From Eutreptiella sp. 'Long Island Sound 2002' (taxonomy: Eukaryota > Euglenozoa > Euglenophyceae > Eutreptiales > Eutreptiaceae): a stretch of 64,000 bases of DNA. The notes beneath the pieces were generated by a model, which was not told where the DNA came from, searched no databases, and saw nothing but the letters and a program-made list of their open reading frames with translations. Positions within the stretch are counted from its first letter, which is position 1. Each line of letters begins with the position of its first letter. A program made the position numbers and the translations under genes. Positions 39,338-49,699 of this stretch are shown piece by piece. The DNA lies in NCBI GenBank assembly GCA_964036045.1, contig OZ038378.1, positions 24,603,935-24,667,934 of the forward strand. Direction: 5' to 3'.

Positions 39338-41992
39338 CGGGGCAAGGGCCGAGGGCACAAGCCTCCACAGCCCCGGCCCGCCCCCACCGAGGCCACCGTC
39401 AACCTCCTCGACCTCAACCACCCGGCCGTCACATACTCCAAGGACGCCACAACCGCCCTCCAAGAGCTCCCGATGGCACAGGGGCCGGGGTGGGTCCCCC
39501 ACCTCCTCACCTTCCAGGAACAAGGCCTACAGCGCGACGACCCCCCGGAAGCCACCCCCATGTATACCCCGGACCAGAAAGCGTACAAATGCTACTGGCA
39601 CAAGGGGACCCCCCTATACGCCCAAACCGGCATCCACGTCCACCTCGTCCACCACCTCAGCGTCCCAGGGAGGCTAGGTGTCTATGAGGTCGTCGGGGAC
39701 GGATGGCAACTCAACGTCATCAACACCCACGTCCCCTTCGGCGAAGCCACGGAACCCTTCCTCCAGGCCCTGGCCGAGGCGTACCGCCAAATGGCCATGC
39801 TCGCCCCCACAGTCATCATCGGCGACATGAACGCCGCCCCCACCCCAGCGGACCGAGGAGGACAGGCCACACCCCAGGACCAAGCAGTCCGCGACACCAT
39901 CGAAATGCTGGGGCTCGTGGACCTAACAGCCAGCCTTGAAGGCCAACCATCCCACTTCCCCCACCAAACGGATGCCGCCCCATCCCGCATCGACGTATGC
40001 TATGGCGACCCCACCACCATCATCCGAGCGGAGGCCCGATATGGACCCCTCCCGCTGGGACCCACAGGCCATAGCCCCCTGCACATCCGCCTCACCATCC
40101 CCAACCTTCCCCCCAGCCCCCCAGAAGATGCGGACCAAGGCCTACCACCCCCCCTGAAGATGCCCCCGCTGCATGACAAGCATGCCTGGTCCCAATATCA
40201 CAGGGCCATAGACCGCGCCCGGCGCATCCAACCAGACCCCACCGACCTACTCACAGCCATGCGCACGGCCGCCGTCGCCTGCGGCTTCCAGCAACACCCC
40301 CACACAGACGACGACCAACCACCCACGGCCCTGGGGAACATGCTCCATGACCTCTGGCATACGAAACAACAACTGGCGACCCTCCTCCACACCGACACCC
40401 CCCAAACCCGCCGCCAGATACACCACTGCAGGACACACATAGCCCAAATCAGGGCGGACCTGCAGCGGTGGCACATCCACAGGCAACAGCGCATCGCCCA
40501 GGAACACGAACGGTATGCGCAACACGAACTCCACTACAAGGCCATCCGCCACCTCAACGACGCCATGACCGATACCGGCCACCGCACCATCACCACGGTC
40601 CGGCAGGAGGACGGCTCCCTCACCAACGACCCAGCCACAGTGCTCCAAGCCACCCAAGACAGCTTCCTCCGGCAACACACCCCCACCGAAGACACACTGG
40701 ACCCGGACACCCAGGCCAAAATCGACCGCCTCCCTCGGGTCTTCAACCACGCCCAGAGGAGGCACCTGGAAAAACGCCCCTTCACCATCCACGAAGTCCG
40801 GAAGGCCATCCACAGTCTCCGGCAACACAAAACCCCAGGCTACGACGGCCTCCCTGCAGAGGCATACTACCACCTCCCCGCCCACCTCCTCCGCGTCCTC
40901 GCCCACCGCCTCTGGGACATCGTCACGGGGCGGACCCCCCTGCCACCAGACTGGGCAAACGTTGTCCGCCCCCTCTACAAAAAAGGGGACTGGGCGAACC
41001 CGGACAACTGGCGCCCCATAGTCTGTGCGGTCACGGAGGTCAAAATCGTCTGGACCATCCTCCTGCGCCGCATCCGCCCCCACCTGGACCCCCACATACC
41101 AGCGAGCCTCTGGGGGGCCATCCCAGGCCGCTCCCCACACGAGGCCATCTTCCTCCAGGACACCATCGCGGACATGGACCCAGTGGACCTCATCATCGCC
41201 TCCCTCGACGTCAAGGGAGCCTTCCCGAACACCCCCTGGCTCCTTCTAGAAGCGGTGTGGAAACGCCTAGGCCTCCCCTTCTACAACTTCACCTCCGACT
41301 ACATCCGCACCCGCAAATACACGGTCCGCACAGGAGCAGGCCTCACCCCCTTCCTGGAGCCAGGCAGCGGGGTCCCCCAAGGGGGAGCAGAGGGCCCCTT
41401 CCTGTACCTTCTAGTGACGCTCCCCCTGGCCCTCGCAATCGAGCAGGATTACCCGGCCTACGCACCCTACCCCCTCTTCTCCCCCCTGGTCGGCTTCGCG
41501 GACGACACCAACCTCACCGTCGCGCACACCCCACACGACCCCCATGCCCCGGACCCCGGACCAACGGTCACCCAACAGGCCAACGACTTACTGGACGTGA
41601 CCGTCTCCTACCTCTCCCACAACAACCTCATCGTCCACCCCACAAAGTCAGTGGCCATGATCAAGGGGTCTGCCACACCTCCCACCCTGGGGCCACAAGG
41701 GCCCCCCATGCAAGTCGTGACGACCACCACCCACCTGGGGGTAGTCCAGGCCGCCAACCCTGAGGACGCCACCCTCCCTCCCAAGTTGCAGTCACACCTC
41801 GCCCACCTCCCCAGATATGCGTCCCCGACCACCAAGGCCCTCTCCCTGTCCCACCAGAGCCTGGCGTACTACCTCACCGGGGTCTTGAACGCCTCCATAG
41901 GCTTCCAAGCACTCCACCTAACACACCCCACCACCGCCCTCCAGCCGGCCACACGCGCTGTGACCAAGGCATGGGCAGCACACGGGGGCTGA
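39338..41992 (+). CDS. LINE-1 endonuclease and reverse transcriptase
   Basis: 884 codons open after the first UGA; the first ATG is at 39473, inside the endonuclease. Exonuclease-endonuclease-phosphatase motifs in order: TFQEQGL (metal-binding Glu), NTHVPFGE, VIIGDMNAAP (39821-39832 for GDMN), RIDVCYGD and TGHSPLHI, where Gly takes the place of the usual Asp before the catalytic His. RT motifs: YKKGDWANPDNWRPI, SLDVKGAFPNT (motif A), SGVPQGGAEGP (motif B, about 41367), LVGFADDTNL (motif C; DD at 41501-41506), NLIVHPTKS and THLGVV. It ends at UGA 41990-41992 in the thumb or connection region. It would nick target DNA and prime cDNA synthesis there. Confidence 0.9.
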   Translation, partial: RGKGRGHKPPQPRPAPTEATVNLLDLNHPAVTYSKDATTALQELPMAQGPGWVPHLLTFQEQGLQRDDPPEATPMYTPDQKAYKCYWHKGTPLYAQTGIHVHLVHHLSVPGRLGVYEVVGDGWQLNVINTHVPFGEATEPFLQALAEAYRQMAMLAPTVIIGDMNAAPTPADRGGQATPQDQAVRDTIEMLGLVDLTASLEGQPSHFPHQTDAAPSRIDVCYGDPTTIIRAEARYGPLPLGPTGHSPLHIRLTIPNLPPSPPEDADQGLPPPLKMPPLHDKHAWSQYHRAIDRARRIQPDPTDLLTAMRTAAVACGFQQHPHTDDDQPPTALGNMLHDLWHTKQQLATLLHTDTPQTRRQIHHCRTHIAQIRADLQRWHIHRQQRIAQEHERYAQHELHYKAIRHLNDAMTDTGHRTITTVRQEDGSLTNDPATVLQATQDSFLRQHTPTEDTLDPDTQAKIDRLPRVFNHAQRRHLEKRPFTIHEVRKAIHSLRQHKTPGYDGLPAEAYYHLPAHLLRVLAHRLWDIVTGRTPLPPDWANVVRPLYKKGDWANPDNWRPIVCAVTEVKIVWTILLRRIRPHLDPHIPASLWGAIPGRSPHEAIFLQDTIADMDPVDLIIASLDVKGAFPNTPWLLLEAVWKRLGLPFYNFTSDYIRTRKYTVRTGAGLTPFLEPGSGVPQGGAEGPFLYLLVTLPLALAIEQDYPAYAPYPLFSPLVGFADDTNLTVAHTPHDPHAPDPGPTVTQQANDLLDVTVSYLSHNNLIVHPTKSVAMIKGSATPPTLGPQGPPMQVVTTTTHLGVVQAANPEDATLPPKLQSHLAHLPRYASPTTKALSLSHQSLAYYLTGVLNASIGFQALHLTHPTTALQPATRAVTKAWAAHGG

Positions 41993-44686
41993 CCCACCTC
42001 CATACCCACCCGCGCCATCCGAGCGGCATGGCCCCACTATGGAGACGCCATAGGGGACGAGGTGAAAGCGGCCTATACCCCACACACCGCCCTCCTCCTT
42101 CACCGCATGACCCACAACCACTCACCGGAGGTCCGCGAGGTCACCGCCATCCGCCTCCAAGCCGCACAACGGGCCCGCAACACATGCCCGCGCTGGGTAC
42201 TCCACCAGACGGGCATGCCCACCAACATGAACACCCGCCTGTGGAACCACCTGCAGCTTCTGCTCCCATCCCCACACCACGCCATACTCACCAACCACAC
42301 GTGCCCAGAGAAAGGGCCACTGGCGGTCCTCTGCGGAGACCTCCACCACCACCCCAAGGGCACCATCCACACCATAGACCTTGTCGGGGCCTCCATCACC
42401 GTAGTATACGTCACCCTCGCCCAAATGCGGGTCCTGCACCACAGCGGGGCACACCACACCCCCTTTCTACAGCTTCCCGAATGGCCACAATACCGCCTCT
42501 TCCACCACTACCTCACACAGACGGCACGAACAGCGGGACACACTCTACCGGGCAGCAAAGACATGCGCATAGCCTACCGAGAATTCACAAGGCAACACCC
42601 GCGACCCATCCCAGAGACACCGCCCTACGCACCCACCGGATCGAAACACGAACCCGTCCCCCCAGTAACGGGCCCAGTCCCACCACTAACCCTACTACTG
42701 GCCCCGAATGAAGCCAAACCCACGCAGACCACCGTCATCCACCACGGGGCAAAATGGCGCATACCGAAACACCACATGACCGCCCGAGACCTACCAAAGG
42801 TCCCCCAAGATTCCCAGAGCATGCCACGCACATGTTGGGCCTGTGACCCCGAGGCACCAACCGCACCATGGCCCGTGCTACACCTCATAGCACGCCACCA
42901 CACCCACCCCACGACCCACCTACCACCACAGGCCTACGCATGGATAGCCCCATGGTTCCACCGCACCGACACTAACCCCACGGTAGCATGGAACCCCGAC
43001 CACGCGCCCAAATGGCTCTTCACCACTACACCCACATGCCCCCGCCCCGACCCGGCAGGGGTCGCCATCCGTTACAGCATGTACGAGCCAGGCAGAACGG
43101 GCAAACACGAGCACCCCTACTATCCACTCCACCACTCCTGCCACACACCGGAGCACCGAACACAAACCCTCACATGCCACGACCTAAACCCCGACACAGC
43201 CTACATCCTCCACTACATCTACTCCTACCTCACACAAGGACAGCCGGAGCAGGGACTCATAGCCCTGTCCCCCCAAGCAAAGCACATCATCTCCAAAGGA
43301 ATAGGGGTGTACGCCACCCCCATCCTACAGCCCACAACCCCAGTAGCCCACCTCGCCACGGGCCTTGCCATATACGCCTACCTGCCCATGAACCCATGCC
43401 GCCTCCCACAACCATCACCGGCGGACCGGCTCTTCTTCACCGACGCCTCAGGCGAATCCGCCCTCACGCCCATCACCGGGGGGGCCACCCTGCAACTAAC
43501 CCACACCGGGGAACACTACCACATGGACCACCACACGGGCCACACCACCTATGGGGCCTCTTCCCACGGGGAGCTAGGGGCCATGGCCGACGCGATCACC
43601 GAGGTCGCGGCCCACCTACCCGCCCACTCCCCGCACATCGTCCGGGTCTGGTTCGTGGTAGACGCCACTGTCGACACGCACCTGCTCCTCCGCATAGCAA
43701 GGCAACCACTTCACAAAGCAACCGCGACGAGCCTCGGCACCCAGGCACTGCTACTCTGGAAAGCCCTACGCAGCCTTCCCCCCTACGTCCAACTCCACAT
43801 CGTGAAACAAGAGTCCCACAGGCACCAATACGGAAATGGTAAGGTCGACAACCAGGCAGTACACCAGCGCACAACACACCTACCAGCGCTCCAGATCCCT
43901 GACCTCGGCCGCAACCACACACACCTCCAACACGTGCCCCCTGTACCCGAGCCCCATCAGACCCCGGACTGGGTACCAGAGGACGCCCCCTATTCCTCCC
44001 ACGACAGAGCGTACCACTACCCCAACCCCGTCCAACATCTAGCCCGCGTGCTCGGCGACGCAGACAGCCGGGCGCACATCCAGGAGCTCCAGGACAGACT
44101 GCAAGTCCCCCTCTACCACTCAGCGCTCCGCCCAGCAAACGTCCCAGCCCACCTCCAGAAACGACGCATCCAGCTCCTCAGGGAGCAACTGCCTTTCCTC
44201 ACCAGGGTCGCCAGATGGCTCGCCCGCAAGCACATCCACGTCCTCGACGAACACACCCGTTGCCCATGCGACCACACCACCCCGGAGGACTGGGAACACT
44301 TCAAGAAATGCCCCCTCCATACGGACAGGGACACCCTAGTGGGCTGGTCCCCGGCGGAAACCCTGCGGCAACACGAAGGATGGCCAGCCCACAGCCACGC
44401 ACACCAGGCCACCGAACACCTCTTCCGGGACCCCCTGATCAAAGAAGCCACCATGAGAGGGGCAGTGACACAGGCCCTGCACCGACACCTCACCAAACAC
44501 ACGGAAAGCCCCATGGAAGCAGCAGCACACCTCCAGCTAGAAGCGGTCCGCAGAGCAGCAGCCCAAATGGTACACCGCAAACACCTCCTGCTAACACACG
44601 CGGAACAACTCACCGACCCCACCGCCAGGGAACACATGCAGCGTCTCATCCATTACCATGCCGTGCATGACCCAGACGTCCACTAA
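41993..44686 (+). CDS. LINE-1 RNase H and C-terminal zinc finger
   Basis: Same frame as the RT, open after UGA 41990 to TAA 44684-44686. The first third is a connection region. RNase H catalytic residues are in LFFTDASGE (about 43430), SHGELGAM, WFVVDATVD and GKVDNQAV, and all four acidic positions are present. Near the end, RCPCDHTTPEDWEHFKKC (about 44260-44320) is a C-C-H-C finger of the type found after RT/RNase H in plant-like LINEs. A helical tail with LTHAEQL follows. The ORF3 start lies within its last 29 bases. Confidence 0.85.
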   Translation, partial: PTSIPTRAIRAAWPHYGDAIGDEVKAAYTPHTALLLHRMTHNHSPEVREVTAIRLQAAQRARNTCPRWVLHQTGMPTNMNTRLWNHLQLLLPSPHHAILTNHTCPEKGPLAVLCGDLHHHPKGTIHTIDLVGASITVVYVTLAQMRVLHHSGAHHTPFLQLPEWPQYRLFHHYLTQTARTAGHTLPGSKDMRIAYREFTRQHPRPIPETPPYAPTGSKHEPVPPVTGPVPPLTLLLAPNEAKPTQTTVIHHGAKWRIPKHHMTARDLPKVPQDSQSMPRTCWACDPEAPTAPWPVLHLIARHHTHPTTHLPPQAYAWIAPWFHRTDTNPTVAWNPDHAPKWLFTTTPTCPRPDPAGVAIRYSMYEPGRTGKHEHPYYPLHHSCHTPEHRTQTLTCHDLNPDTAYILHYIYSYLTQGQPEQGLIALSPQAKHIISKGIGVYATPILQPTTPVAHLATGLAIYAYLPMNPCRLPQPSPADRLFFTDASGESALTPITGGATLQLTHTGEHYHMDHHTGHTTYGASSHGELGAMADAITEVAAHLPAHSPHIVRVWFVVDATVDTHLLLRIARQPLHKATATSLGTQALLLWKALRSLPPYVQLHIVKQESHRHQYGNGKVDNQAVHQRTTHLPALQIPDLGRNHTHLQHVPPVPEPHQTPDWVPEDAPYSSHDRAYHYPNPVQHLARVLGDADSRAHIQELQDRLQVPLYHSALRPANVPAHLQKRRIQLLREQLPFLTRVARWLARKHIHVLDEHTRCPCDHTTPEDWEHFKKCPLHTDRDTLVGWSPAETLRQHEGWPAHSHAHQATEHLFRDPLIKEATMRGAVTQALHRHLTKHTESPMEAAAHLQLEAVRRAAAQMVHRKHLLLTHAEQLTDPTAREHMQRLIHYHAVHDPDVH

Positions 44687-47600
44687 CCCGCTCCGCGCCC
44701 CGCACGCGCCCCCCGTCTCCATCCACAGGTCTCCAAGGCACCACCACAGCGCCCCGAGAACCGTCTCGCACCCAAGAAGCCACCCGGCACCGCCCAGTCC
44801 GGCCGAACCCAGCCAGGGCCAACCATCCATCGACGTAGACGCGCAAGACCCCGGCAGCCCATCCAGCCCACCCCCCCCGGACCCGGGACACCCTCCCCTC
44901 ACACCGGCCACCATCCGCGACCCCGACCTCCTCCGAGCGACCCTCCAAGACAGGGCCCCGACCACCCCCCTGGGCTGGTACCGCCTACAAGAGGACTGGA
45001 CCAAGCTCACCGTCAAAGCCCTCCGGGACCTGACCACCCCAGGCAGCGGCCTCCACGAGACCATAGTAGACCTCGTGCTCTGGCGAGCCCGCAAACACAC
45101 CCAGGGCCAGCCCATCTGGATCCCCCCCATCGAGTGGGGCCAGGCCCTGACGCACGACACCGGCAGCAACGTCACGCGTCGAGGGACCGTACGCCTACGG
45201 CGGGCCCAAGCGGAGACGGACCACCCAGCGGACCCGAACCACCCGGAGCAGTGGGAACAGGCCACCGCGCCAAACCGCGACACCGCCCTCCGCGCCGCCG
45301 GCCTCCGCACCCCGGACGACGACCTCCCCCCCCCACCTACAGACAGTGACCACCCCCCGCCGGAGGTCTGGGTTACAGTCCTCGAGCGCGGCCACTACTA
45401 CGTGATAGCCGCTATGGCTACGTCCCACGGCCCGCAATGGATCATCCAGGGGACAGACACCATGTTCGCCCCGGAGACCGCCCCACCAGGGGCAGTGGGG
45501 GACCCCACCACCCAGCACAGGATCCTCAGGGGTCTCCTCCAGCCAGGGGACACGCCCCCAGCCCGCGCCCTGGCCCAAATCACCTCAGGGAAGGCGGGCT
45601 ACCACCTGGGATTGTCCATGCTCTGCCTAACCCACTGGATCCAGCGCCACTGGCCACCCACGGGGACCGTGCCCTGGGTTTGGGCCATCCCCACCGCCCA
45701 CACACAAGTCGAAGCAGGCCCGGACACACGACCAAACCCCCCCCCCAGGCCGCAGCAGTCCCTCACCTGCGGGTACCACGCCATCCACAGGGTCCTCAAC
45801 CGCGCGGGTCTTAGCCAAAAGCTAGCATGCCCCCTTCCCACCACTGACCAAGAGGTCCACCAGATACCAACGCTCGTCTGCGAAATCCTTGCCGCGGCAG
45901 CAGAAGACGGCAAGCTTCTCCTCCAAACCGCCCGGCCTACAACTGCCCACGCAAGCGCGCAGCAAGCGGACACATACACCGGCGCAGCACAACCCCCCGC
46001 ACAATCCCCGCCCAAGCCCCCCCCCTCTCGCTGCTCAACCGGAGACCCACACACGCCCACTATCGCGCGCACCCCCGGGCCCCGCGACACGGGCCTCCCC
46101 CACCCGCCCGAACACCAGCGCACGCCCGCCACACACCCACCCACCGGCCACCCTTCACCGCCCCCCACACTCGACAACCCACACACACCCGCCAAGGGGA
46201 GCCCCACGCCCCGCGGCACGCCCACCCCACCCAGTGGCCCGCCCACGCCCCCCACACACACCCCAGAGGACCCAGGCCCACCCCCCCCGGCCCCTGAGTG
46301 CAGCCCACGCGAACTGTTCCCCCCCGCTGACACAAACCCACACGACCTCGCACATTGCAGGACCCGGGCCCAGCCGAGCCCAGAAAGAGAAGGCCGCAGC
46401 CCCGCGCCTCCCTCCCCCGCCGCAGCCGACCAGATCGGCCCGCCGGGCCGCCAGGTCACGACCGGGCCCCCCCAGCCGCCCGCCCCCAACCTACAACCCG
46501 GGGACATGCCCTCCATCCTCCCCGCCGTGGCCGCGGCAGAAGCCGCCGCCCGCAAGCCCGCCCGCATCACAGCCCAACCCGCGTCCACCACCTCCTCCTC
46601 GTCCTCAGCCTCGTCCACCTCCTCCACCTCATCCTCCGACCCCCCCCTCCCCGCCAAACTCATCCTCAAGGCCACGGCGAAAGCCAAAGCCGCGGCCGCA
46701 CGCACCAACCCCCCAACCCCCACACAGGCGACTCAGGCACCCCGGCAACCCACCGGGACGACCCCCGACCCGGCATCGACGCCCTCACACCTCCGGACAG
46801 AGGTACTCCTCAACCTGGAACCGGACCCCAACCCCAAACCCGACCCCAAACCCAAACCGGACCCCAACCCCAAACCCAACCCCAAACCCAAGCCGGCGCC
46901 CACGCGACCACACACAACACCGCATACGCAACGACACAAAACCACCCGATACCACCCCCGCCCAGGCCCTCGCCCAAGCCAGGACCCCCCACCAACCACG
47001 ACCCGCGCCCCCCTCCCGCCGGCACCCACCACCACCGCGGAGACGGCCACCCAGCACGACCCCCTCCAAACCCTCGTCAAAATCCCCGTCATCAAGCGCC
47101 CCGTCATCCATCCCCCACAAACCACCACCACCGCCGGCCAAACCGACCCAGGGACGTGGGACCCCTCAACCATCGTCACCGTCAAGCCCCGCCCCCAACC
47201 CTTCCTCCATGCCCACCACATAGTGCAGCCCCGGGGACTGCCCACGATGCCCAACCCCCCACCCCCACAAGGGGGACCGGAAAACCCACAAGGACTCCAT
47301 GGGCCATACCCGCAACACCAACCCCACCACTACACACACCACCACCACCAGCGGCCCCACCACCACCACTACCAACACCACCCCCACCACTACCACTGCC
47401 CACCGCCCTACCCCACCGGGCCACAACCCCCCGTACACCAACAGCACCAGCGGACGGGATGGCAGCCGCCGAACGCCCCGCCCGCATGCCCACCCCCCCC
47501 GTACCAGCCACCACCCCCGTACCAGCCGTACCCCCGCGGCCACCATCCGATGGCCGAGGGGGCCCCATGGACGACGGGGGATCTCCCCCCCCAACCAGCA

Positions 47601-48761
47601 CCGCGTGACGCCCCGTACCCCCCCGGCCACCATCCGATGGCCGAAGGGGCCCCAAGGACGACGGGGGACCTCCCCCCCCAAGCGGCGCCGCGCGAGCCCC
47701 CCCAGAGGCCGCCGACGCTTCCGGACTGGCCCGACTCGAGCGACGAGGGCCGGTCCCGCAAGCGGCGGCGCTCCCGCTCCCCCCCCGCACGGCACACGCG
47801 CCCACGGCGCCCACACTCCCACCGCGCCTCAACCACCCACTCGCGCCGCTCCCGCTCCCCCAGGTACCACCACGACCCCCAGGGACCCCGCTCCCGTCGC
47901 TCCCGCTCCCCCGGGCACCACCACGAGCGCCACCGCCGCCCCATGTCCCCCTCCCCCTCCCCCCACCGGCCACCCAGCCCCCGCCACCACCACTCCCGCT
48001 CCCCCCGACGCAGCCAGGCACGCCGCCGCCGCCCCATGTCCACCTCCCCCTCCCCCCACACGCCCCGCCGGGCTCCCCCTTCCCCCCGCCACCCGTACCC
48101 ATCCACCACCCCCAGCCCCCGCCACCACCACTCCCGCTCCCCCGGACGCCACCAAGCGCGCCACCGCCGCCCCATGTCCACCTCCCCCTCCCGCTCCCCC
48201 CTCCGCCCGTACCCGTCCTCCACCCCCAGCCCCCGCCGCCGCCGCTCCCGCTCCCCCAGGCACCGCCACCCCCGCCACCACCGCAGGTCCACATCTTCCC
48301 CCCGCCGCTCCAGGACCCCAGGCACGGACCCCTCCCCCCCCCGGGCCCCCGCCTACCTCGCCTGGTGGTCTCCCTCCGCTCTGCAGGAGCTCCGCCGCTG
48401 GGCGAAATGGGCCGGGGGAGCGGGAAGGCACAGAGGGGTGCACACGGTGCATACCTTCGAGGAGGTGCGCACCCGCACCCCCGCAAACCCCAATGAGGCC
48501 GCCCCGGAGGCCATCATGCCGCAAGCGGCATGGGAGGCCCTCCTCCGCGATGCGGTCCAGGGCCTCCGCCCCCCCTACACCCCCCAAGCCCTCCGCCGGT
48601 GGCTCCAGGCCACCCACCCCCAAGCCTGGGCCACCGGCGCCCCCTCCCCACCCCGCCCCTCCCACCACCACCACACCAGGAAGGGGCAGGACAAGGGCAA
48701 GGGAAGGGCAAGGGACACCAAGGACCACACAGGCAAGAGGGCACGGAAGGGCCCCAAGTGA
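44658..48761 (+). CDS. LINE-1 ORF3: cysteine-protease-like core, Pro-rich and RS-rich regions
   Basis: 1,367 codons from ATG 44658, overlapping the previous ORF in the +1 frame. Residues about 100-240 are folded (LGWYRLQEDWTKLTVKALRD). A candidate protease core follows: WVTVLERGHYYVIAA (His246), IIQGTD (Asp267), VPWVWAIP, then PQQSLTCGYHAIHRVLN (Gln366, Cys371). The order His, Asp, Gln, Cys-Gly is that of clan CE proteases (Ulp1/adenain). After that come Pro/Ser-rich sequence, an NPKPDPKP dipeptide repeat near residue 725, a His-rich stretch near 890, and RS-rich repeats at about 1030-1225. The end is a Trp-containing helical module (ELRRWAKWAGGAG) and a basic tail. The role is unknown; protein processing or SUMO/ubiquitin-like removal is possible. 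Confidence 0.7.
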   Translation: MPCMTQTSTNPLRAPHAPPVSIHRSPRHHHSAPRTVSHPRSHPAPPSPAEPSQGQPSIDVDAQDPGSPSSPPPPDPGHPPLTPATIRDPDLLRATLQDRAPTTPLGWYRLQEDWTKLTVKALRDLTTPGSGLHETIVDLVLWRARKHTQGQPIWIPPIEWGQALTHDTGSNVTRRGTVRLRRAQAETDHPADPNHPEQWEQATAPNRDTALRAAGLRTPDDDLPPPPTDSDHPPPEVWVTVLERGHYYVIAAMATSHGPQWIIQGTDTMFAPETAPPGAVGDPTTQHRILRGLLQPGDTPPARALAQITSGKAGYHLGLSMLCLTHWIQRHWPPTGTVPWVWAIPTAHTQVEAGPDTRPNPPPRPQQSLTCGYHAIHRVLNRAGLSQKLACPLPTTDQEVHQIPTLVCEILAAAAEDGKLLLQTARPTTAHASAQQADTYTGAAQPPAQSPPKPPPSRCSTGDPHTPTIARTPGPRDTGLPHPPEHQRTPATHPPTGHPSPPPTLDNPHTPAKGSPTPRGTPTPPSGPPTPPTHTPEDPGPPPPAPECSPRELFPPADTNPHDLAHCRTRAQPSPEREGRSPAPPSPAAADQIGPPGRQVTTGPPQPPAPNLQPGDMPSILPAVAAAEAAARKPARITAQPASTTSSSSSASSTSSTSSSDPPLPAKLILKATAKAKAAAARTNPPTPTQATQAPRQPTGTTPDPASTPSHLRTEVLLNLEPDPNPKPDPKPKPDPNPKPNPKPKPAPTRPHTTPHTQRHKTTRYHPRPGPRPSQDPPPTTTRAPLPPAPTTTAETATQHDPLQTLVKIPVIKRPVIHPPQTTTTAGQTDPGTWDPSTIVTVKPRPQPFLHAHHIVQPRGLPTMPNPPPPQGGPENPQGLHGPYPQHQPHHYTHHHHQRPHHHHYQHHPHHYHCPPPYPTGPQPPVHQQHQRTGWQPPNAPPACPPPPYQPPPPYQPYPRGHHPMAEGAPWTTGDLPPQPAPRDAPYPPGHHPMAEGAPRTTGDLPPQAAPREPPQRPPTLPDWPDSSDEGRSRKRRRSRSPPARHTRPRRPHSHRASTTHSRRSRSPRYHHDPQGPRSRRSRSPGHHHERHRRPMSPSPSPHRPPSPRHHHSRSPRRSQARRRRPMSTSPSPHTPRRAPPSPRHPYPSTTPSPRHHHSRSPGRHQARHRRPMSTSPSRSPLRPYPSSTPSPRRRRSRSPRHRHPRHHRRSTSSPRRSRTPGTDPSPPRAPAYLAWWSPSALQELRRWAKWAGGAGRHRGVHTVHTFEEVRTRTPANPNEAAPEAIMPQAAWEALLRDAVQGLRPPYTPQALRRWLQATHPQAWATGAPSPPRPSHHHHTRKGQDKGKGRARDTKDHTGKRARKGPK

Positions 48762-49285
48762 GGGCAGGCACACGCAGGGACAGGGCGCCGGAAGCGACAC
48801 CACATGGGGTCAGGACACCACCCAAGAACCAGGAAGGAACGGGAACGGGGACCAAGACACGGAGGAAAAGGGCACCACGACAGCTGCCACGACCCACACC
48901 GACGGGGAGACCAGCGCCGCCCCACCCCCACCAAACACCCCAACACACACCACCGAAGCAAACATCGGACGCCATGCGGATCACACCAGCGCACGCCCAC
49001 CGGCCACCGGAAACCACACGGAGAACGGAGGGCACACCTACACGGGGAGAACGGACCACACCCCCAGAGGAGGCCGCAGGGAACACCGCCGCACGGCACA
49101 CAACCATGCCCTCACCGCCAGCCTACGACCCCGACCACCACGAAGGCCAACTCACAGGCACCGGAAGAGGACGAAAGCACGGCCGCGGCACCCACGACTA
49201 CGGACCGACACCCCCAGAGGACACGGGACCAAGGCACAGGCCCCCAGGGAGGGCAACCCCACGGACCGTCACGCGACCACACCAT

Positions 49286-49699
49286 GGGCTATAAGGGCCG
49301 GGCTGCGCTACCGTCGCGGTTTGACGCAGAGTATTGCTACGGGGGCTTGATCTCGGCTGGTCTCACGTCCGTGAGGGCGTCCGTCACCAACCTGTTGCGT
49401 CCAGTGGAGGAATGGCACTGCTGCGGCGCACCGATCCCGTCCATGATGAATACCGAGCATCGCAAGGGGAAGCGAAACGCTGTGATCGATCGCGAAGGCT
49501 TTGGTGCTGCTGGACGGTGCCCCCCTTCAACGCCATCTCCGAGCGCCGTGAAGACTGGAAGTACCAAGAATACTACCGATGCCCCGGACCCCAGCAGTCC
49601 AGCACCGGAGATATGGACATCCCCCTGACCCTACAGTGTGAGCTCATCCCTGCCGGCGGCACCGACCCGGACCCTGCCAGCGCAGCCGAGCTGCAGTGA
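49286..49699 (+). pseudogene. Short coding-like island, unrecognised
   Basis: Less GC-rich than its surroundings, with protein-like composition in two frames: YKGRAALPSRFDAEYCYGG and RKGKRNAVIDREGF in one, then VPPFNAISERREDWKYQEYY and a YRCPGP segment in another, ending in TGA after AAELQ. A one-base frame change near 49510 would join them. It may be a decayed host gene fragment or a LINE segment; I cannot identify it. Confidence 0.3.

Noticed and set aside
47182-48486. 434-codon ORF on the minus strand opposite LINE-1 ORF3
   Set aside because: Gly/Arg-rich shadow of the RS- and Pro-rich coding strand; no independent motif.
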